The notes: generated by a model not told the origin, from the letters alone. Counted from the first letter of the stretch, positions 34,468 to 41,756 are shown. The stretch: DNA of 41,756 bases from Methanomicrobiaceae archaeon (GCA_016928355.1 JAFGKW010000027.1:1-41756); one strand, 5' to 3'. Numbers and translations: made by a program.

Positions 34468-35945
34468 GTTATTTCAATAAAGTTCTGATTGCCAACAGGG
34501 GCGAAATCGCCATAAGGGTGATGCGCGGGTGCAGGGAGCTTGGGATAGAGACTGTTGCAGTCTATTCCGAACCTGATAAGAATTCACTCCATGTCAAGTA
34601 TGCAGATGAGGCCTATCTCCTCGGCGGAGCATCCCCGAAAGAGAGTTACCTAAATATGGATCGAATCCTGAAAATTGCAAAAAGTTCCGGAGCTGAAGCC
34701 ATCCACCCGGGTTACGGTTTTCTTGCAGAAAATTCAGTCTTTGCAAAGTACTGCGAAGAGGAGGACCTTAACTTCATTGGACCTTCATGGAGATCAATTG
34801 AAGCGATGGGATCCAAACTCGGCTCGAAGCATATGATGGAGAAGGCAGGAGTCCCTGTCCTTCCATATACTCCAGATGGTGTTAAGGACATTACCGAGGC
34901 AAAAAGAATCGCTAAGGATATCGGGTACCCGGTAATCGTCAAGGCAAGCGCCGGCGGCGGAGGAATAGGAATGCAGATCGTCGAGGATGAAGAAAGCCTC
35001 GAAAATGCAATAGAAGCCGGAATGAGGATAGCAGAATCGGCATTCGGGGATTCGACGATCTTTATCGAAAAATACCTCGTTAAACCGCGGCATATCGAAT
35101 TTCAGGTATTGTGCGATAAAAACGGAAACCGCGTTCATCTTTATGACAGGGAATGTTCGATCCAGAGAAGACACCAGAAACTCGTTGAAGAGGCTCCCTG
35201 CCCGATAATGACCGATGAACTGCGTGAAAAGATGTCCACCTCAGCACTGAAAGTGGCAGAAGCCTCGGGATATTACAACGCCGGAACAGTGGAATTCCTC
35301 TATAGTAACGGCGAGTATTATTTCATGGAGATGAACACCCGTCTTCAGGTGGAGCACACAGTTACAGAGATGATTACTGGGATCGACCTCGTAAAACAGC
35401 AGATAAAGATCGCCGCAGGGGAAGAACTCCAGCATTCACAAGAGGATGTCAGGCTCAACGGGCATGCAATTGAATGCCGTATAAACGCCGAAGACCCTCT
35501 CAACAATTTTGCCGCCGACCCTGGAAAGATTGTCCGCTACAGGTCGCCGGGAGGTCCGGGGATTAGAGTCGATTCGGGAATACATATGGGATATTCAATT
35601 CCCCCGATGTATGACTCGATGATTTCAAAACTTTGTTCGTGGGGAAGTGACAGGCAGGAGTCGATCGAGAGAATGAAGAGAGCGATCTACGAATACGTCA
35701 TTCTCGGAGTAAGGACAACGCTTCCTCTCCATCATGCAATAATGAACAACAGCCACTTCATCAGCGGTAATACGCACACGCATTTCCTCCAGGAGGAGCA
35801 TATTAAGAGGAGTCTTGCCAGGTACCTCCGCGAGGAGGAGACGAGGATGCAGAATCTTGCCGAATCACTGAGAGGTGGGAAAGAAGCAGCAGCGATATCG
35901 GCGGCTGTTAATGTATACATCCAGCAGATGAACAAAAACCAGTAA
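34464..35945 (+). CDS. pycA: Pyruvate carboxylase subunit A (biotin carboxylase)
   Basis: A 493-residue ATP-grasp enzyme that carboxylates biotin with bicarbonate. It has the N-terminal I-A-N-R-G-E-I-A-I-R, ATP-binding K-A-S-A-G-G-G-G-I-G-M, and E-M-N-T-R-L-Q-V-E-H-T-V-T-E. The ATG overlaps the pycB stop (ATGA), so expression is coupled. The last 50 residues, rich in E and R, extend beyond the usual biotin carboxylase (about 450). A T-run follows the stop. Confidence 0.95.
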   Translation: MSYFNKVLIANRGEIAIRVMRGCRELGIETVAVYSEPDKNSLHVKYADEAYLLGGASPKESYLNMDRILKIAKSSGAEAIHPGYGFLAENSVFAKYCEEEDLNFIGPSWRSIEAMGSKLGSKHMMEKAGVPVLPYTPDGVKDITEAKRIAKDIGYPVIVKASAGGGGIGMQIVEDEESLENAIEAGMRIAESAFGDSTIFIEKYLVKPRHIEFQVLCDKNGNRVHLYDRECSIQRRHQKLVEEAPCPIMTDELREKMSTSALKVAEASGYYNAGTVEFLYSNGEYYFMEMNTRLQVEHTVTEMITGIDLVKQQIKIAAGEELQHSQEDVRLNGHAIECRINAEDPLNNFAADPGKIVRYRSPGGPGIRVDSGIHMGYSIPPMYDSMISKLCSWGSDRQESIERMKRAIYEYVILGVRTTLPLHHAIMNNSHFISGNTHTHFLQEEHIKRSLARYLREEETRMQNLAESLRGGKEAAAISAAVNVYIQQMNKNQ

Positions 35946-35954
35946 ACCATAATC

Positions 35955-35961
35955 TTTTTTT
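35955..35961 (+). terminator. T-run terminator after pycA
   Basis: Seven T in a row begin ten bases after the pycA stop, a likely intrinsic archaeal termination site closing the biotin and pyruvate carboxylase block. Confidence 0.4.
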
Positions 35962-35984
35962 CCATTACGGCGGATCTAGTCTCT

Positions 35985-36974
35985 ATGAAGAAGATACTCC
36001 TCCACGCGAGGCATGAGGATTATGAAAAATTAAAACCCTTGCTGGAGGGTCTTTACCATATAGACATGGACGAGAAGGACTTTGTCCAGGTAAAGATATT
36101 TGCGCCGGACTCCGAGCTCGACGAGATCATTACAAAGATAAGAGAGCCAATCGATCTTCGGTTCAAAGAGACTCTTATCGAGGTTTCATCCCCGGATTTT
36201 ATCATATCCTCAACCCTTTCAAGGGCTGAAAACAGTGCCAGAAAATCCGAGAAAACCCCTGTCGAAGAGCTTCTTAGTTCGGCGAGAAACTATAGTTCAA
36301 TCGACTACTGGATACTTCTTTTGACGACTATCGCAGGTCTTATCGCCCTTACAGGCCTCTTTTTGAACAATGTCGCCATCATCATCGGGGCAATGCTCCT
36401 TGCACCTATTCTCGGGCCGATACACTCCTTTGCAATCTATGCCACAACAGGAAGATCAAAAGATGCAGTAAAGAGCATACTTGTTCTCTTTGCATATCTC
36501 GGTGCCGTCTACCTGGTCTCGATAATTGCCACATATATCCTGCATATGCTGAAGATATCAATGCCCGGAATCCTCTCCTCGCTTATACTTACCCAGGAGA
36601 TTTTGATCAGGACGACGACGAGCCCCATATACATATTTATGGCGATAATGCTCGGGGTCGCCACCATAATCGCACTAACAAAGGGTTTTTCGGAGTCGAT
36701 CGCAGGGGTTGCTGTGGCGGCAGCCCTTCTCCCGCCGACAGTTGTTGCAGGCATCTCGCTTGTGATGATCCCGGAGGCGACTATCGCATCGATACTGCTG
36801 GCGCTGGACAACGTAATAGGGCTTATTGCAGGGGCAATGATTGGAACGCTGATTGTGGGGGTTGCCCCGAGGAACGGGTCGGAAGTTCGTGTCGCAAAAA
36901 AATTCATCAGGAGGACGATCGCCCTCATCGTATTCTTTATCGCTGTTCTTACCGTTACTTCACTTGCCTTCTGA
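35985..36974 (+). CDS. DUF389 (TIGR00341-type) membrane protein
   Basis: A 329-residue protein. A soluble N-terminal domain (about residues 1-100) is followed by six or seven membrane helices. The conserved stretch L-N-N-V-A-I-I-I-G-A-M-L-L-A-P-I-L-G-P (about residues 127-145) identifies the family. Function is not established. It has a shorter, G+C-richer sequence than its neighbours and no obvious partner; it ends two bases before the convergent aminotransferase stop. Confidence 0.9.
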   Translation: MKKILLHARHEDYEKLKPLLEGLYHIDMDEKDFVQVKIFAPDSELDEIITKIREPIDLRFKETLIEVSSPDFIISSTLSRAENSARKSEKTPVEELLSSARNYSSIDYWILLLTTIAGLIALTGLFLNNVAIIIGAMLLAPILGPIHSFAIYATTGRSKDAVKSILVLFAYLGAVYLVSIIATYILHMLKISMPGILSSLILTQEILIRTTTSPIYIFMAIMLGVATIIALTKGFSESIAGVAVAAALLPPTVVAGISLVMIPEATIASILLALDNVIGLIAGAMIGTLIVGVAPRNGSEVRVAKKFIRRTIALIVFFIAVLTVTSLAF

Positions 36975-36976
36975 TT

Positions 36977-38158
36977 TCAATAATACAACTCTTTTATGAC
37001 CTCTGAAAGGACGCTGATACCGGTCCTGATCTCGTCTTCATCTGCATTGGAAAAATTAAGCCTCGCAGTCCTGGCCCCGTCTCCATTGACATAGAAGGGA
37101 GTTCCCGGCAGGATAACGACATCCCTTTCAGAGACTTTTTCAAATATATCCATCGAGGACATACTATCGGGGAAACGGAGCCATACAAACATTCCGCCTT
37201 CGGGCCGGGTGAAGCTTATTTCAGGGGGCAGTCCGGCCTCAATCGCTTTTATCATTGTATCGGCCCTGCGTTTATACTCCGAGTTTATCTTTTTGATATG
37301 GGCGTCGATATCGTTGTCTTCGAGATATTTGTACAGGATTCTTTGGCTGAGATAATTCGAGTGCAGGTCGGATGCCTGTTTGGCAGTTATCACCTTTTCG
37401 AGGATCTCTTCATCTGCGCATATCCACCCGAGCCTCATCCCGGGGGAGAAGATCTTTGAAAACGATCCTGTAATGACGCCAGACTCGGGCATGTAATATT
37501 TGACCGGTTTTTTCACTTTTCCGTCGAACTGGAGCTCGCCGTAGGCATCGTCCTCGATGAAGGGGACTTCGGCTTCGGAGAGTATCTCAGCCACATCCTT
37601 CCTCTTTTCATCCGAGTAGGTGATTCCGGTCGGGTTCTGCGAGTTGGGTATTCCATAGAAGAATACAGGCGATTCTTCGGAGATTATTTCGGAGAGGGAT
37701 TCTGTATCCGGCCCGTCGTCTTCCAGCGGGACGGAGAAAAATTCCGGCTCGAACATCGAGAAGGCCTGGATTGCACCGAGGTACCCGGGTTTTTCCATCA
37801 GAATGGAGTCTCCTTTGTTGATGAATATCTTTCCTGCGAGATCGAGGCACTGCTGCGAGCCGTTGGTGATAAGGATCTCATCAGCGCTTACATTGAGCCC
37901 GTATCTTTTATTGTATCTTTCAGCGATGTATTCGCGCAGGGGAGGGTAGCCTTCGGTCGTCGAGTACTGGAGAGCGCATCTTCCGTCGCTTTTTATGACT
38001 TTGGATGCGGCCTTTTCGATCCCTTCCGTATCGATGAGCGAAGGATTGGGAAGGCCCCCGGCGAAGGATATGACGTCAGGGTTCTCGGTAACCTTCAGGA
38101 TCTCGCGGATAAAGGATTTGGGAGTGTTCTGGATCCTCCTGGAGAATGAAAATTTCAT
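36977..38158 (-). CDS. PLP-dependent aminotransferase, class I/II
   Basis: A 393-residue fold-type I enzyme. The opening V-I-S-F-A-G-G-L-P-N-P, the N-S-Q-N-P-T-G motif, D-D-A-Y near residue 203 and the PLP lysine K235 in G-S-F-S-K-I-F-S-P-G-M-R-L-G are all in place, with the phosphate-binding R. This is the pattern of MocR/2-aminoadipate-type aminotransferases with broad substrates; the specific amino acid cannot be told. It is convergent with the DUF389 gene. Confidence 0.92.
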   Translation of the reverse strand: MKFSFSRRIQNTPKSFIREILKVTENPDVISFAGGLPNPSLIDTEGIEKAASKVIKSDGRCALQYSTTEGYPPLREYIAERYNKRYGLNVSADEILITNGSQQCLDLAGKIFINKGDSILMEKPGYLGAIQAFSMFEPEFFSVPLEDDGPDTESLSEIISEESPVFFYGIPNSQNPTGITYSDEKRKDVAEILSEAEVPFIEDDAYGELQFDGKVKKPVKYYMPESGVITGSFSKIFSPGMRLGWICADEEILEKVITAKQASDLHSNYLSQRILYKYLEDNDIDAHIKKINSEYKRRADTMIKAIEAGLPPEISFTRPEGGMFVWLRFPDSMSSMDIFEKVSERDVVILPGTPFYVNGDGARTARLNFSNADEDEIRTGISVLSEVIKELYY

Positions 38159-38245
38159 TGATAATATATTGATTTTTTAAGAGAAAAACCAGCATGATGA
38201 TCGGGAAACGACAGTCACATCATAAGGTTTAATAGCGTATCCGTC

Positions 38246-38257
38246 CTTTTTATTATG
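38246..38257 (+). promoter_or_regulatory. TATA-like box of tRNA-Met
   Basis: C-T-T-T-T-T-A-T-T-A-T-G is centred about 46 bases before the tRNA, predicting initiation near 38279 and a leader of about 19 bases. A small G-C-A-C/G-T-G-C hairpin (38257-38269) lies in between. Confidence 0.35.
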
Positions 38258-38297
38258 CACTTTGTGTGCGAATAACCGACGAAAAAACAATTTACAT

Positions 38298-38414
38298 GCT
38301 GTCGTGGCCTAGTCGGTTAGGGCGCCAGACTCATAGGGTTTTAAGTCAACACATTTCGGGGCGCTTGGTATCTGAGATATCTGGAGGTCGCGGGTTCGGA
38401 TCCCGTCGACAGCA
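38298..38414 (+). tRNA. Elongator tRNA-Met (CAT) with a 43-base intron
   Basis: The mature tRNA is 74 bases. Acceptor GCTGTCG (38298-38304) pairs with CGACAGC (38407-38413); A73 is 38414 and CCA is not encoded. D arm 38307-38323, anticodon stem CCAGA (38325-38329) with TCTGG (38380-38384), anticodon CAT 38332-38334, T arm 38390-38406. The intron is 38336-38378, at the canonical place after position 37. A bulge-helix-bulge is visible: CTCA (38330-38333) pairs with TGAG (38373-38376), flanked by three-base bulges TAG and ATA. The G1-C72 pair argues against the initiator. It borders the AT-rich block. Confidence 0.93.
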
Positions 38415-38418
38415 TTGA

Positions 38419-38426
38419 TTTTTTTT
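38419..38426 (+). terminator. T-run downstream of tRNA-Met
   Basis: Eight T in a row start five bases after the tRNA. Probably the transcription stop for the tRNA, also lying at the edge of the AT-rich block. Confidence 0.45.
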
Positions 38427-38446
38427 ACTGTTATAAAATACTTAAT

Positions 38447-38749
38447 TTATTTATCGTAAATTCTACATACAAATTCTACCATAGCTTTGTCATTAGGATT
38501 ATACTGAGGATGAGTGTTAAAAGAAGTCTCTAAAACTTGAACATTTCTAATTTCATCAAGTAAATATAATTTCCACGCCGGTAGATTTCCTGAATCACTA
38601 TATCCTCCAACTTGAAAAGCTCTCAGAGCTTTATTCCCCTTTTCATTTATTCCTATAAGATGTGGATTTATCTTTCTATTCTGCCCATCATACAGGATAT
38701 TTACTTGTTTTTTACTTTTAATTGCATTACATAATTTAGGTTCACTCAT
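38447..38749 (-). CDS. Small stand-alone WYL-like domain protein
   Basis: A 100-residue protein. The strand pattern V-N-I-L-Y-D-G, K-I-N-P-H-L-I-G-I, A-L-R-A-F-Q-V-G-G-Y and W-K-L-Y-L-L-D-E-I-R-N-V-Q-V-L resembles a WYL domain without its usual DNA-binding N-terminus or the W-Y-L triplet. WYL domains bind nucleic acid or nucleotides and often regulate phage-defence operons. It lies between tRNA-Met and the split ATPase gene in low G+C DNA. The link to the ATPase is by position only (119-base gap). Confidence 0.6.
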   Translation of the reverse strand: MSEPKLCNAIKSKKQVNILYDGQNRKINPHLIGINEKGNKALRAFQVGGYSDSGNLPAWKLYLLDEIRNVQVLETSFNTHPQYNPNDKAMVEFVCRIYDK

Positions 38750-38868
38750 TCAAATCAGACCCGAACTATTTCAATTCATTGAAAAATTGAAAAAAACTTA
38801 CTTAAAATTATCCTAAGAAAAAATAGCTGTAAAATTCTAAATTATAATCTACATCTAAATTTTAATCA

Positions 38869-39561
38869 TTAGCGTAATTGTGATACATCCTTGTATAATT
38901 TGCATAAATGCTCTCCAGACATATCAATTAAAGGTTCATACATAAATGAATTTAAATGGATATTTTCAGGAGTCATGAGATTTACTCTATCTAAAATATC
39001 TATCACTTTATTCTCTAAAGGATAAAATTCTTTATATTTTCCAACTAGACTACCAGTCTGGCACTTTTGAATCTTTTTGTCAATATCAGGAATTTTATTC
39101 CTCAATTTCTCAACAATGAAATCTTCAGCTTGGAGTCTTATTCCTATTGACAGAACAATTTTTTCATCTAAAGTTGGACTATTTGAACTTAAACAATCTG
39201 TTGAACATGATTTAATTGTGTCATATATTTTATTACTTGTATTGTTTAAATTTATCACGTCATTTGGCAATTCAGCTTTAAGAATAGTTTCTAGATTAAA
39301 AATTGTTAAGGTATGAGTGTCAGATTTTAAATGAAGCATTGAAGTTAACAATTTGTAATTCAGATCGTTATTTCCTTTAGTATATTCAATAACATTTCTT
39401 ACGAAAGGAATTAATGCAATTGCATACTTTTCATCAGTTGAAATATTTTTGATCCAATTTTTAATTGGTAAAGTAATATTTGACGCTTCTTTAAGTGATA
39501 TTTCAGAATCACCCTTTTCTGCAACATAGCATTTTTTATTATCAATAAATCGGGAATTCAA
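38869..39561 (-). CDS. C-terminal part of the split ABC/AAA-type ATPase
   Basis: Encodes about 230 residues of mostly helical sequence ending in N-I-H-L-N-S-F-M-Y-E-P-L-I-D-M-S and a final helix, a tail I associate with large bacterial and archaeal ATPases of about 730 residues thought to act against phage. The only possible start in this frame is a TTG at 39561 without a Shine-Dalgarno sequence. Reading back in the same frame gives F-Y-Q-V-I-L-T-H-N-F-D-F-F-R-T-L-N-S-R, which continues the upstream protein. It is therefore most likely the second half of the gene at 41059, not a separate gene. Confidence 0.7.
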   Translation of the reverse strand: MNSRFIDNKKCYVAEKGDSEISLKEASNITLPIKNWIKNISTDEKYAIALIPFVRNVIEYTKGNNDLNYKLLTSMLHLKSDTHTLTIFNLETILKAELPNDVINLNNTSNKIYDTIKSCSTDCLSSNSPTLDEKIVLSIGIRLQAEDFIVEKLRNKIPDIDKKIQKCQTGSLVGKYKEFYPLENKVIDILDRVNLMTPENIHLNSFMYEPLIDMSGEHLCKLYKDVSQLR

Positions 39562-39580
39562 TGTTCTAAAAAAATCAAAA

Positions 39581-41059
39581 TTATGCGTTAAAATTACTTG
39601 ATAAAAAAAAACTCTCTTTTGAGATATCCATCATATATTCAACAATTGCATATTTATTCATATAATCAAATGAATCGGCAATATCATCGATTACAAAAAT
39701 TGTTTCTTGACCTTTTTTTCTCCTTGCTTCGATCTCATAAATTATATCCAATAAATATAATGCCTTTTTTTCTCCTTGACTGAGAACATTCATTGCATCT
39801 GTTCTATCAGCGACATATTCCTCAGAAGAATCCTTAAAAATAAATTTTACTGTAGGTTCATTAATTCCTTTTAAAATAATATCTTCTCTATTTACAATTT
39901 CAACTGTAAAGGGTACATTAAATCTAGAATTAAATTTGTCCTTCACTTCTTCCCATTGAGTAATTTCCTTCTTAGCTTCATCAATTATTTTCTCAATTTC
40001 ACTTTTTCCAGAGATATACAGGGATAGCAATTCATTATAAGAAGATTCTTCTTTTTTTATGTAACTTAACCATAGTTCCTCCCTTAATGAATCCAAATTT
40101 ATTAAAAATGGAATTATAAACTTATTTTTTTCAAGGAATATTCTGAAATTTCTTAAACTTTCTTTTTTTGTAATAGCAGTATCAATTTTCTCAAATTTTT
40201 CAATTAACTCCTCATCATCAAATATACGCTTTTTTTCAGATTCAATTAAATTATTAAATTCTTCCTCTGATTGAATAGAACATTTCAGATTCTCTGATTT
40301 TAATATCACTTCATGTTTTGCTTCATAAAAACCATTCTTTGCCAAATATTTAGAGATATCATAAGCATTATTATGAGTGAAAATGTCTTTAACAAAAAAA
40401 TCTGCTTCTTCAATTAATTCATTAAATCTTTCAATATATTCAGTTAATAATTTCTTATTATCCAAATTTTTTAGAAATGATTCAACATCAGAATTAAAAA
40501 TTTCCTTGTATTTAATATCAGAAAGTATTGTACTTTTTAATTTTTTTACCCTTGGTTCAATTTTTTCTAAACAAGAATAGATATCTCCTTCATTAAAATC
40601 CCTGAGTATAAAACTCTCATTAACATTATATTCTCTAATTTTAGAGAATTTCTTAATAATAGAGATGAAATTCTTCTTTTTTTCATAAATATCAGTATAG
40701 ATTTTTTCATAACGAGCTTTTAATTCCTTAGTTGCAAGTAATAAAGAAATTTTATCCGATTCAAAAGACTCTACAAAAGGATGTATAACATAAATTTGAT
40801 CAGGTTTTAAAGGATCACCATTTTCATTGTTTATTTCTCGAATTGTTTTTCTATGAGGAAATCTTTGATCACTAGATTCAAAGTTATTTTGAAAATCAAA
40901 TAATGTTCTAGCAAAAGAGGATTTCATAGATCCATTTGAAGCATAAATTGCAATAGCAGATTTTGTTTTATGAGATTTGTTTTTTTCAAAAGAAAATTCA
41001 AAATCTAATTTTTTTATCCCATAACAATTCTCTAAATTAACCAAAACCCTTTTTTCCAT
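39581..41059 (-). CDS. N-terminal part of a split ABC/AAA-type ATPase, defence-like
   Basis: A 492-residue protein. An ABC-type ATP-binding head starts with Walker A A-S-N-G-S-M-K-S-S (residues 40-48), where M replaces the usual G. A long coiled coil (about residues 100-390) precedes the signature L-S-Q-G-E-K at 426 and Walker B I-F-V-I-D-D with D458 and D459. This head/coiled-coil/head order recalls RloC- and PrrC-like or SMC-like ATPases. The last residues (L-S-S-N-F-N-A) are out of register: after a run of nine T the frame is lost. ATG 41059 is chosen over TTG 41062. Strongly AT-rich, unlike neighbours. Confidence 0.75.
   Translation of the reverse strand: MEKRVLVNLENCYGIKKLDFEFSFEKNKSHKTKSAIAIYASNGSMKSSFARTLFDFQNNFESSDQRFPHRKTIREINNENGDPLKPDQIYVIHPFVESFESDKISLLLATKELKARYEKIYTDIYEKKKNFISIIKKFSKIREYNVNESFILRDFNEGDIYSCLEKIEPRVKKLKSTILSDIKYKEIFNSDVESFLKNLDNKKLLTEYIERFNELIEEADFFVKDIFTHNNAYDISKYLAKNGFYEAKHEVILKSENLKCSIQSEEEFNNLIESEKKRIFDDEELIEKFEKIDTAITKKESLRNFRIFLEKNKFIIPFLINLDSLREELWLSYIKKEESSYNELLSLYISGKSEIEKIIDEAKKEITQWEEVKDKFNSRFNVPFTVEIVNREDIILKGINEPTVKFIFKDSSEEYVADRTDAMNVLSQGEKKALYLLDIIYEIEARRKKGQETIFVIDDIADSFDYMNKYAIVEYMMDISKESFFLSSNFNA
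39603..39611 (-). other. Homopolymer T9 frameshift site
   Basis: On the minus strand GAGAG is followed by nine T and then AT. With eight T the reading frame runs on as E-S-F-F-Y-Q-V-I-L-T-H-N-F-D-F-F into the downstream open frame, giving one protein of about 729 residues. The run could be a sequencing error, a real mutation, a phase-variable switch, or a slippage site. Confidence 0.8.
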
Positions 41060-41449
41060 CAATGATTTTATAAAAAGTAAGCTGGGATAAATCTTTTGAT
41101 TTTTATTAGAATATCAATAAAGAAGGAAATGAGATTAAATTAATCTTATTAAAAAAACATTCTCCCTCAAAATTATAAAATTTACCGAAATAATCGGCCA
41201 TAACAGAAGACCATCATTCCATAATCTCAAGTCGATCCAATACAAACATCCACAGAAAAAAAGTGTCAATAGCGAGCCGTTATATATCTGTATTCTATGC
41301 CCTGATTCCTTAAAAAAACGCTATATAAAGAGAATTTTCTGACGTTCAGATACAATGGACAGAACGCAAAAATAAGCTCAAATTGGCGTTATTTAGATAG
41401 TATTTAGTTCAAAAATATCAGTCTTATACATAACTTAAGAAAAAGATCA

Positions 41450-41546
41450 GTCCATAATCCCACCCGGACAACTCCAATGCTCAATTCGCTACGCGAACTT
41501 TCGCAATCGCGATAGCCAAGTCCAAACACCACTCGTCCGGGTAGTC
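41450..41546 (-). repeat. Candidate dispersed structured repeat, copy A
   Basis: On the minus strand this 97-base stretch aligns without a gap to 30063-30159. It is enclosed by an eight-base inverted repeat, ACCCGGAC (41462-41469) and GTCCGGGT (41535-41542), and contains the hairpin TTCGC-TAC-GCGAA (41485-41497). Higher G+C than the block beside it. Confidence 0.5.
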
Positions 41547-41604
41547 CTAACCCAAAAAAAGATCCCATCCGAACCTAAAAAACCCAAAACCCCCCCCTCA
41601 ACCC

Positions 41605-41631
41605 AAAAAAGGGAGTCGGATAGAAACTCCC
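41605..41631 (-). terminator. Hairpin terminator after the partial minus-strand gene
   Basis: On the minus strand GGGAGT and ACTCCC form a six-pair stem with a nine-base loop (41611-41631), directly followed by six T (41610-41605). It lies 23 bases after the stop of the partial gene entering from the right. Confidence 0.65.
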
Positions 41632-41654
41632 TTTCCCGGTATTCGAAAAACTGT

Positions 41655-41756
41655 TCAGGCAAGAGCGGGAACTGAATCGGCCCAGGTCTCAATAGTGTTC
41701 CTGATTGAGTCGTCCTGGTAAGAGCTGATTCTCACCCTGTCACGGCTGAAGGTGAC
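41655..41756 (-). CDS. 3' end of an unidentified gene
   Basis: The last 33 codons of a gene whose start lies beyond the window. The peptide ends in I-R-N-T-I-E-T-W-A-D-S-V-P-A-L-A and is rich in R, D and S, with a codon choice like the main chromosome rather than the AT-rich block. The position just before a clear terminator supports it. Too short to name. Confidence 0.55.
   Translation of the reverse strand, partial: VTFSRDRVRISSYQDDSIRNTIETWADSVPALA

Larger units (their letters stand above)
41063..41654. other. Gene-free stretch at the right end of the AT-rich block
   Basis: About 590 bases without a convincing gene. 41063-41420 is very AT-rich; it holds a good TATA-like box (41321-41329) followed 26 bases later by an ATG whose frame stops after six codons (41355). 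41450-41546 is a G+C-richer structured stretch (repeat copy A). 41550-41610 is a low-complexity C- and A-rich tract with a run of eight C. A terminator hairpin follows. Confidence 0.55.

Noticed and set aside
38390-41480. A second copy of the tRNA-Met 3' end marking the far edge of an integrated element
   Set aside because: The T arm and acceptor sequence were looked for between 41060 and 41480 and nothing beyond a few matching bases was found, and no integrase is present.
41489-41692. A 67-codon minus-strand open frame
   Set aside because: It runs through the terminator hairpin, the C-rich low-complexity tract and repeat copy A, and its product has no family-like features.

Overview
The window reads as a chromosome segment of a methanogenic euryarchaeon, most likely of the Methanomicrobiales (a Methanoplanus/Methanolacinia-like genome; the order is an inference from gene content, not from a search). 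Archaeal hallmarks are a two-ring CDC48/VAT ATPase, an Sm-like protein, RNase Z, archease with RtcB, SecF-SecD, an AglJ-type glycosyltransferase, a type IV pilin, two-subunit pyruvate carboxylase, and a tRNA-Met with a bulge-helix-bulge intron. AT-rich TATA-like boxes about 25 bases before start codons, some apparently leaderless, also fit. Intergenic DNA is AT-rich and genes are densely packed with many 4-14 base overlaps.

Layout. 1-2857: a soluble PAS-PAS chemoreceptor (cut by the window edge) and CheR. 2852-5342: small membrane, secreted, lipoprotein and DNA-binding-like unknowns. 12882-5514 (minus strand): a tight seven-gene run consisting of a radical-SAM activase, a UPF0200 kinase-like protein, a TIM-barrel isomerase, RNase Z, an MgtE/SLC41-type transporter, a PhoU/RCK_C protein and an archaeal RecJ-like DHH nuclease. 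13023-19633 (plus): aroD, cdc48 with an Hsp20-like gene, fructose-bisphosphatase, Sm protein, a winged-helix/four-cysteine protein, a pilin and a membrane zinc-ribbon protein. 19627-25074: DUF99, aglJ, class II aldolase, a MagIII/EndoIII-like glycosylase, thioredoxin and secF-secD. 25247-29764 (plus): a DUF2551-like protein, archease, rtcB, two methanogen unknowns and birA.

30226-35945 is a biotin module: a perfect inverted repeat that looks like a BirA operator, then bioY, two ECF ATPases and an EcfT-like gene (biotin uptake), followed by pycB and pycA, whose product is the main biotin enzyme of such methanogens. BirA, encoded just upstream, carries an N-terminal helix-turn-helix and could both attach biotin to PycB and repress uptake. 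A DUF389 membrane protein and an aminotransferase follow.

From 38298 the character changes. An intron-containing elongator tRNA-Met is followed by a strongly AT-rich block (about 38420-41450) with a small WYL-like protein and a large ABC/AAA-type ATPase resembling phage-defence ATPases, split by a one-base length change in a run of nine T. The block ends in a structured, gene-free stretch and the 3' end of another minus-strand gene. Roughly 97-base hairpin-rich sequences in the two largest gene-free stretches (29765-30261 and 41063-41654) resemble each other and look like an undescribed dispersed repeat. No CRISPR array, rRNA gene or insertion sequence was seen.
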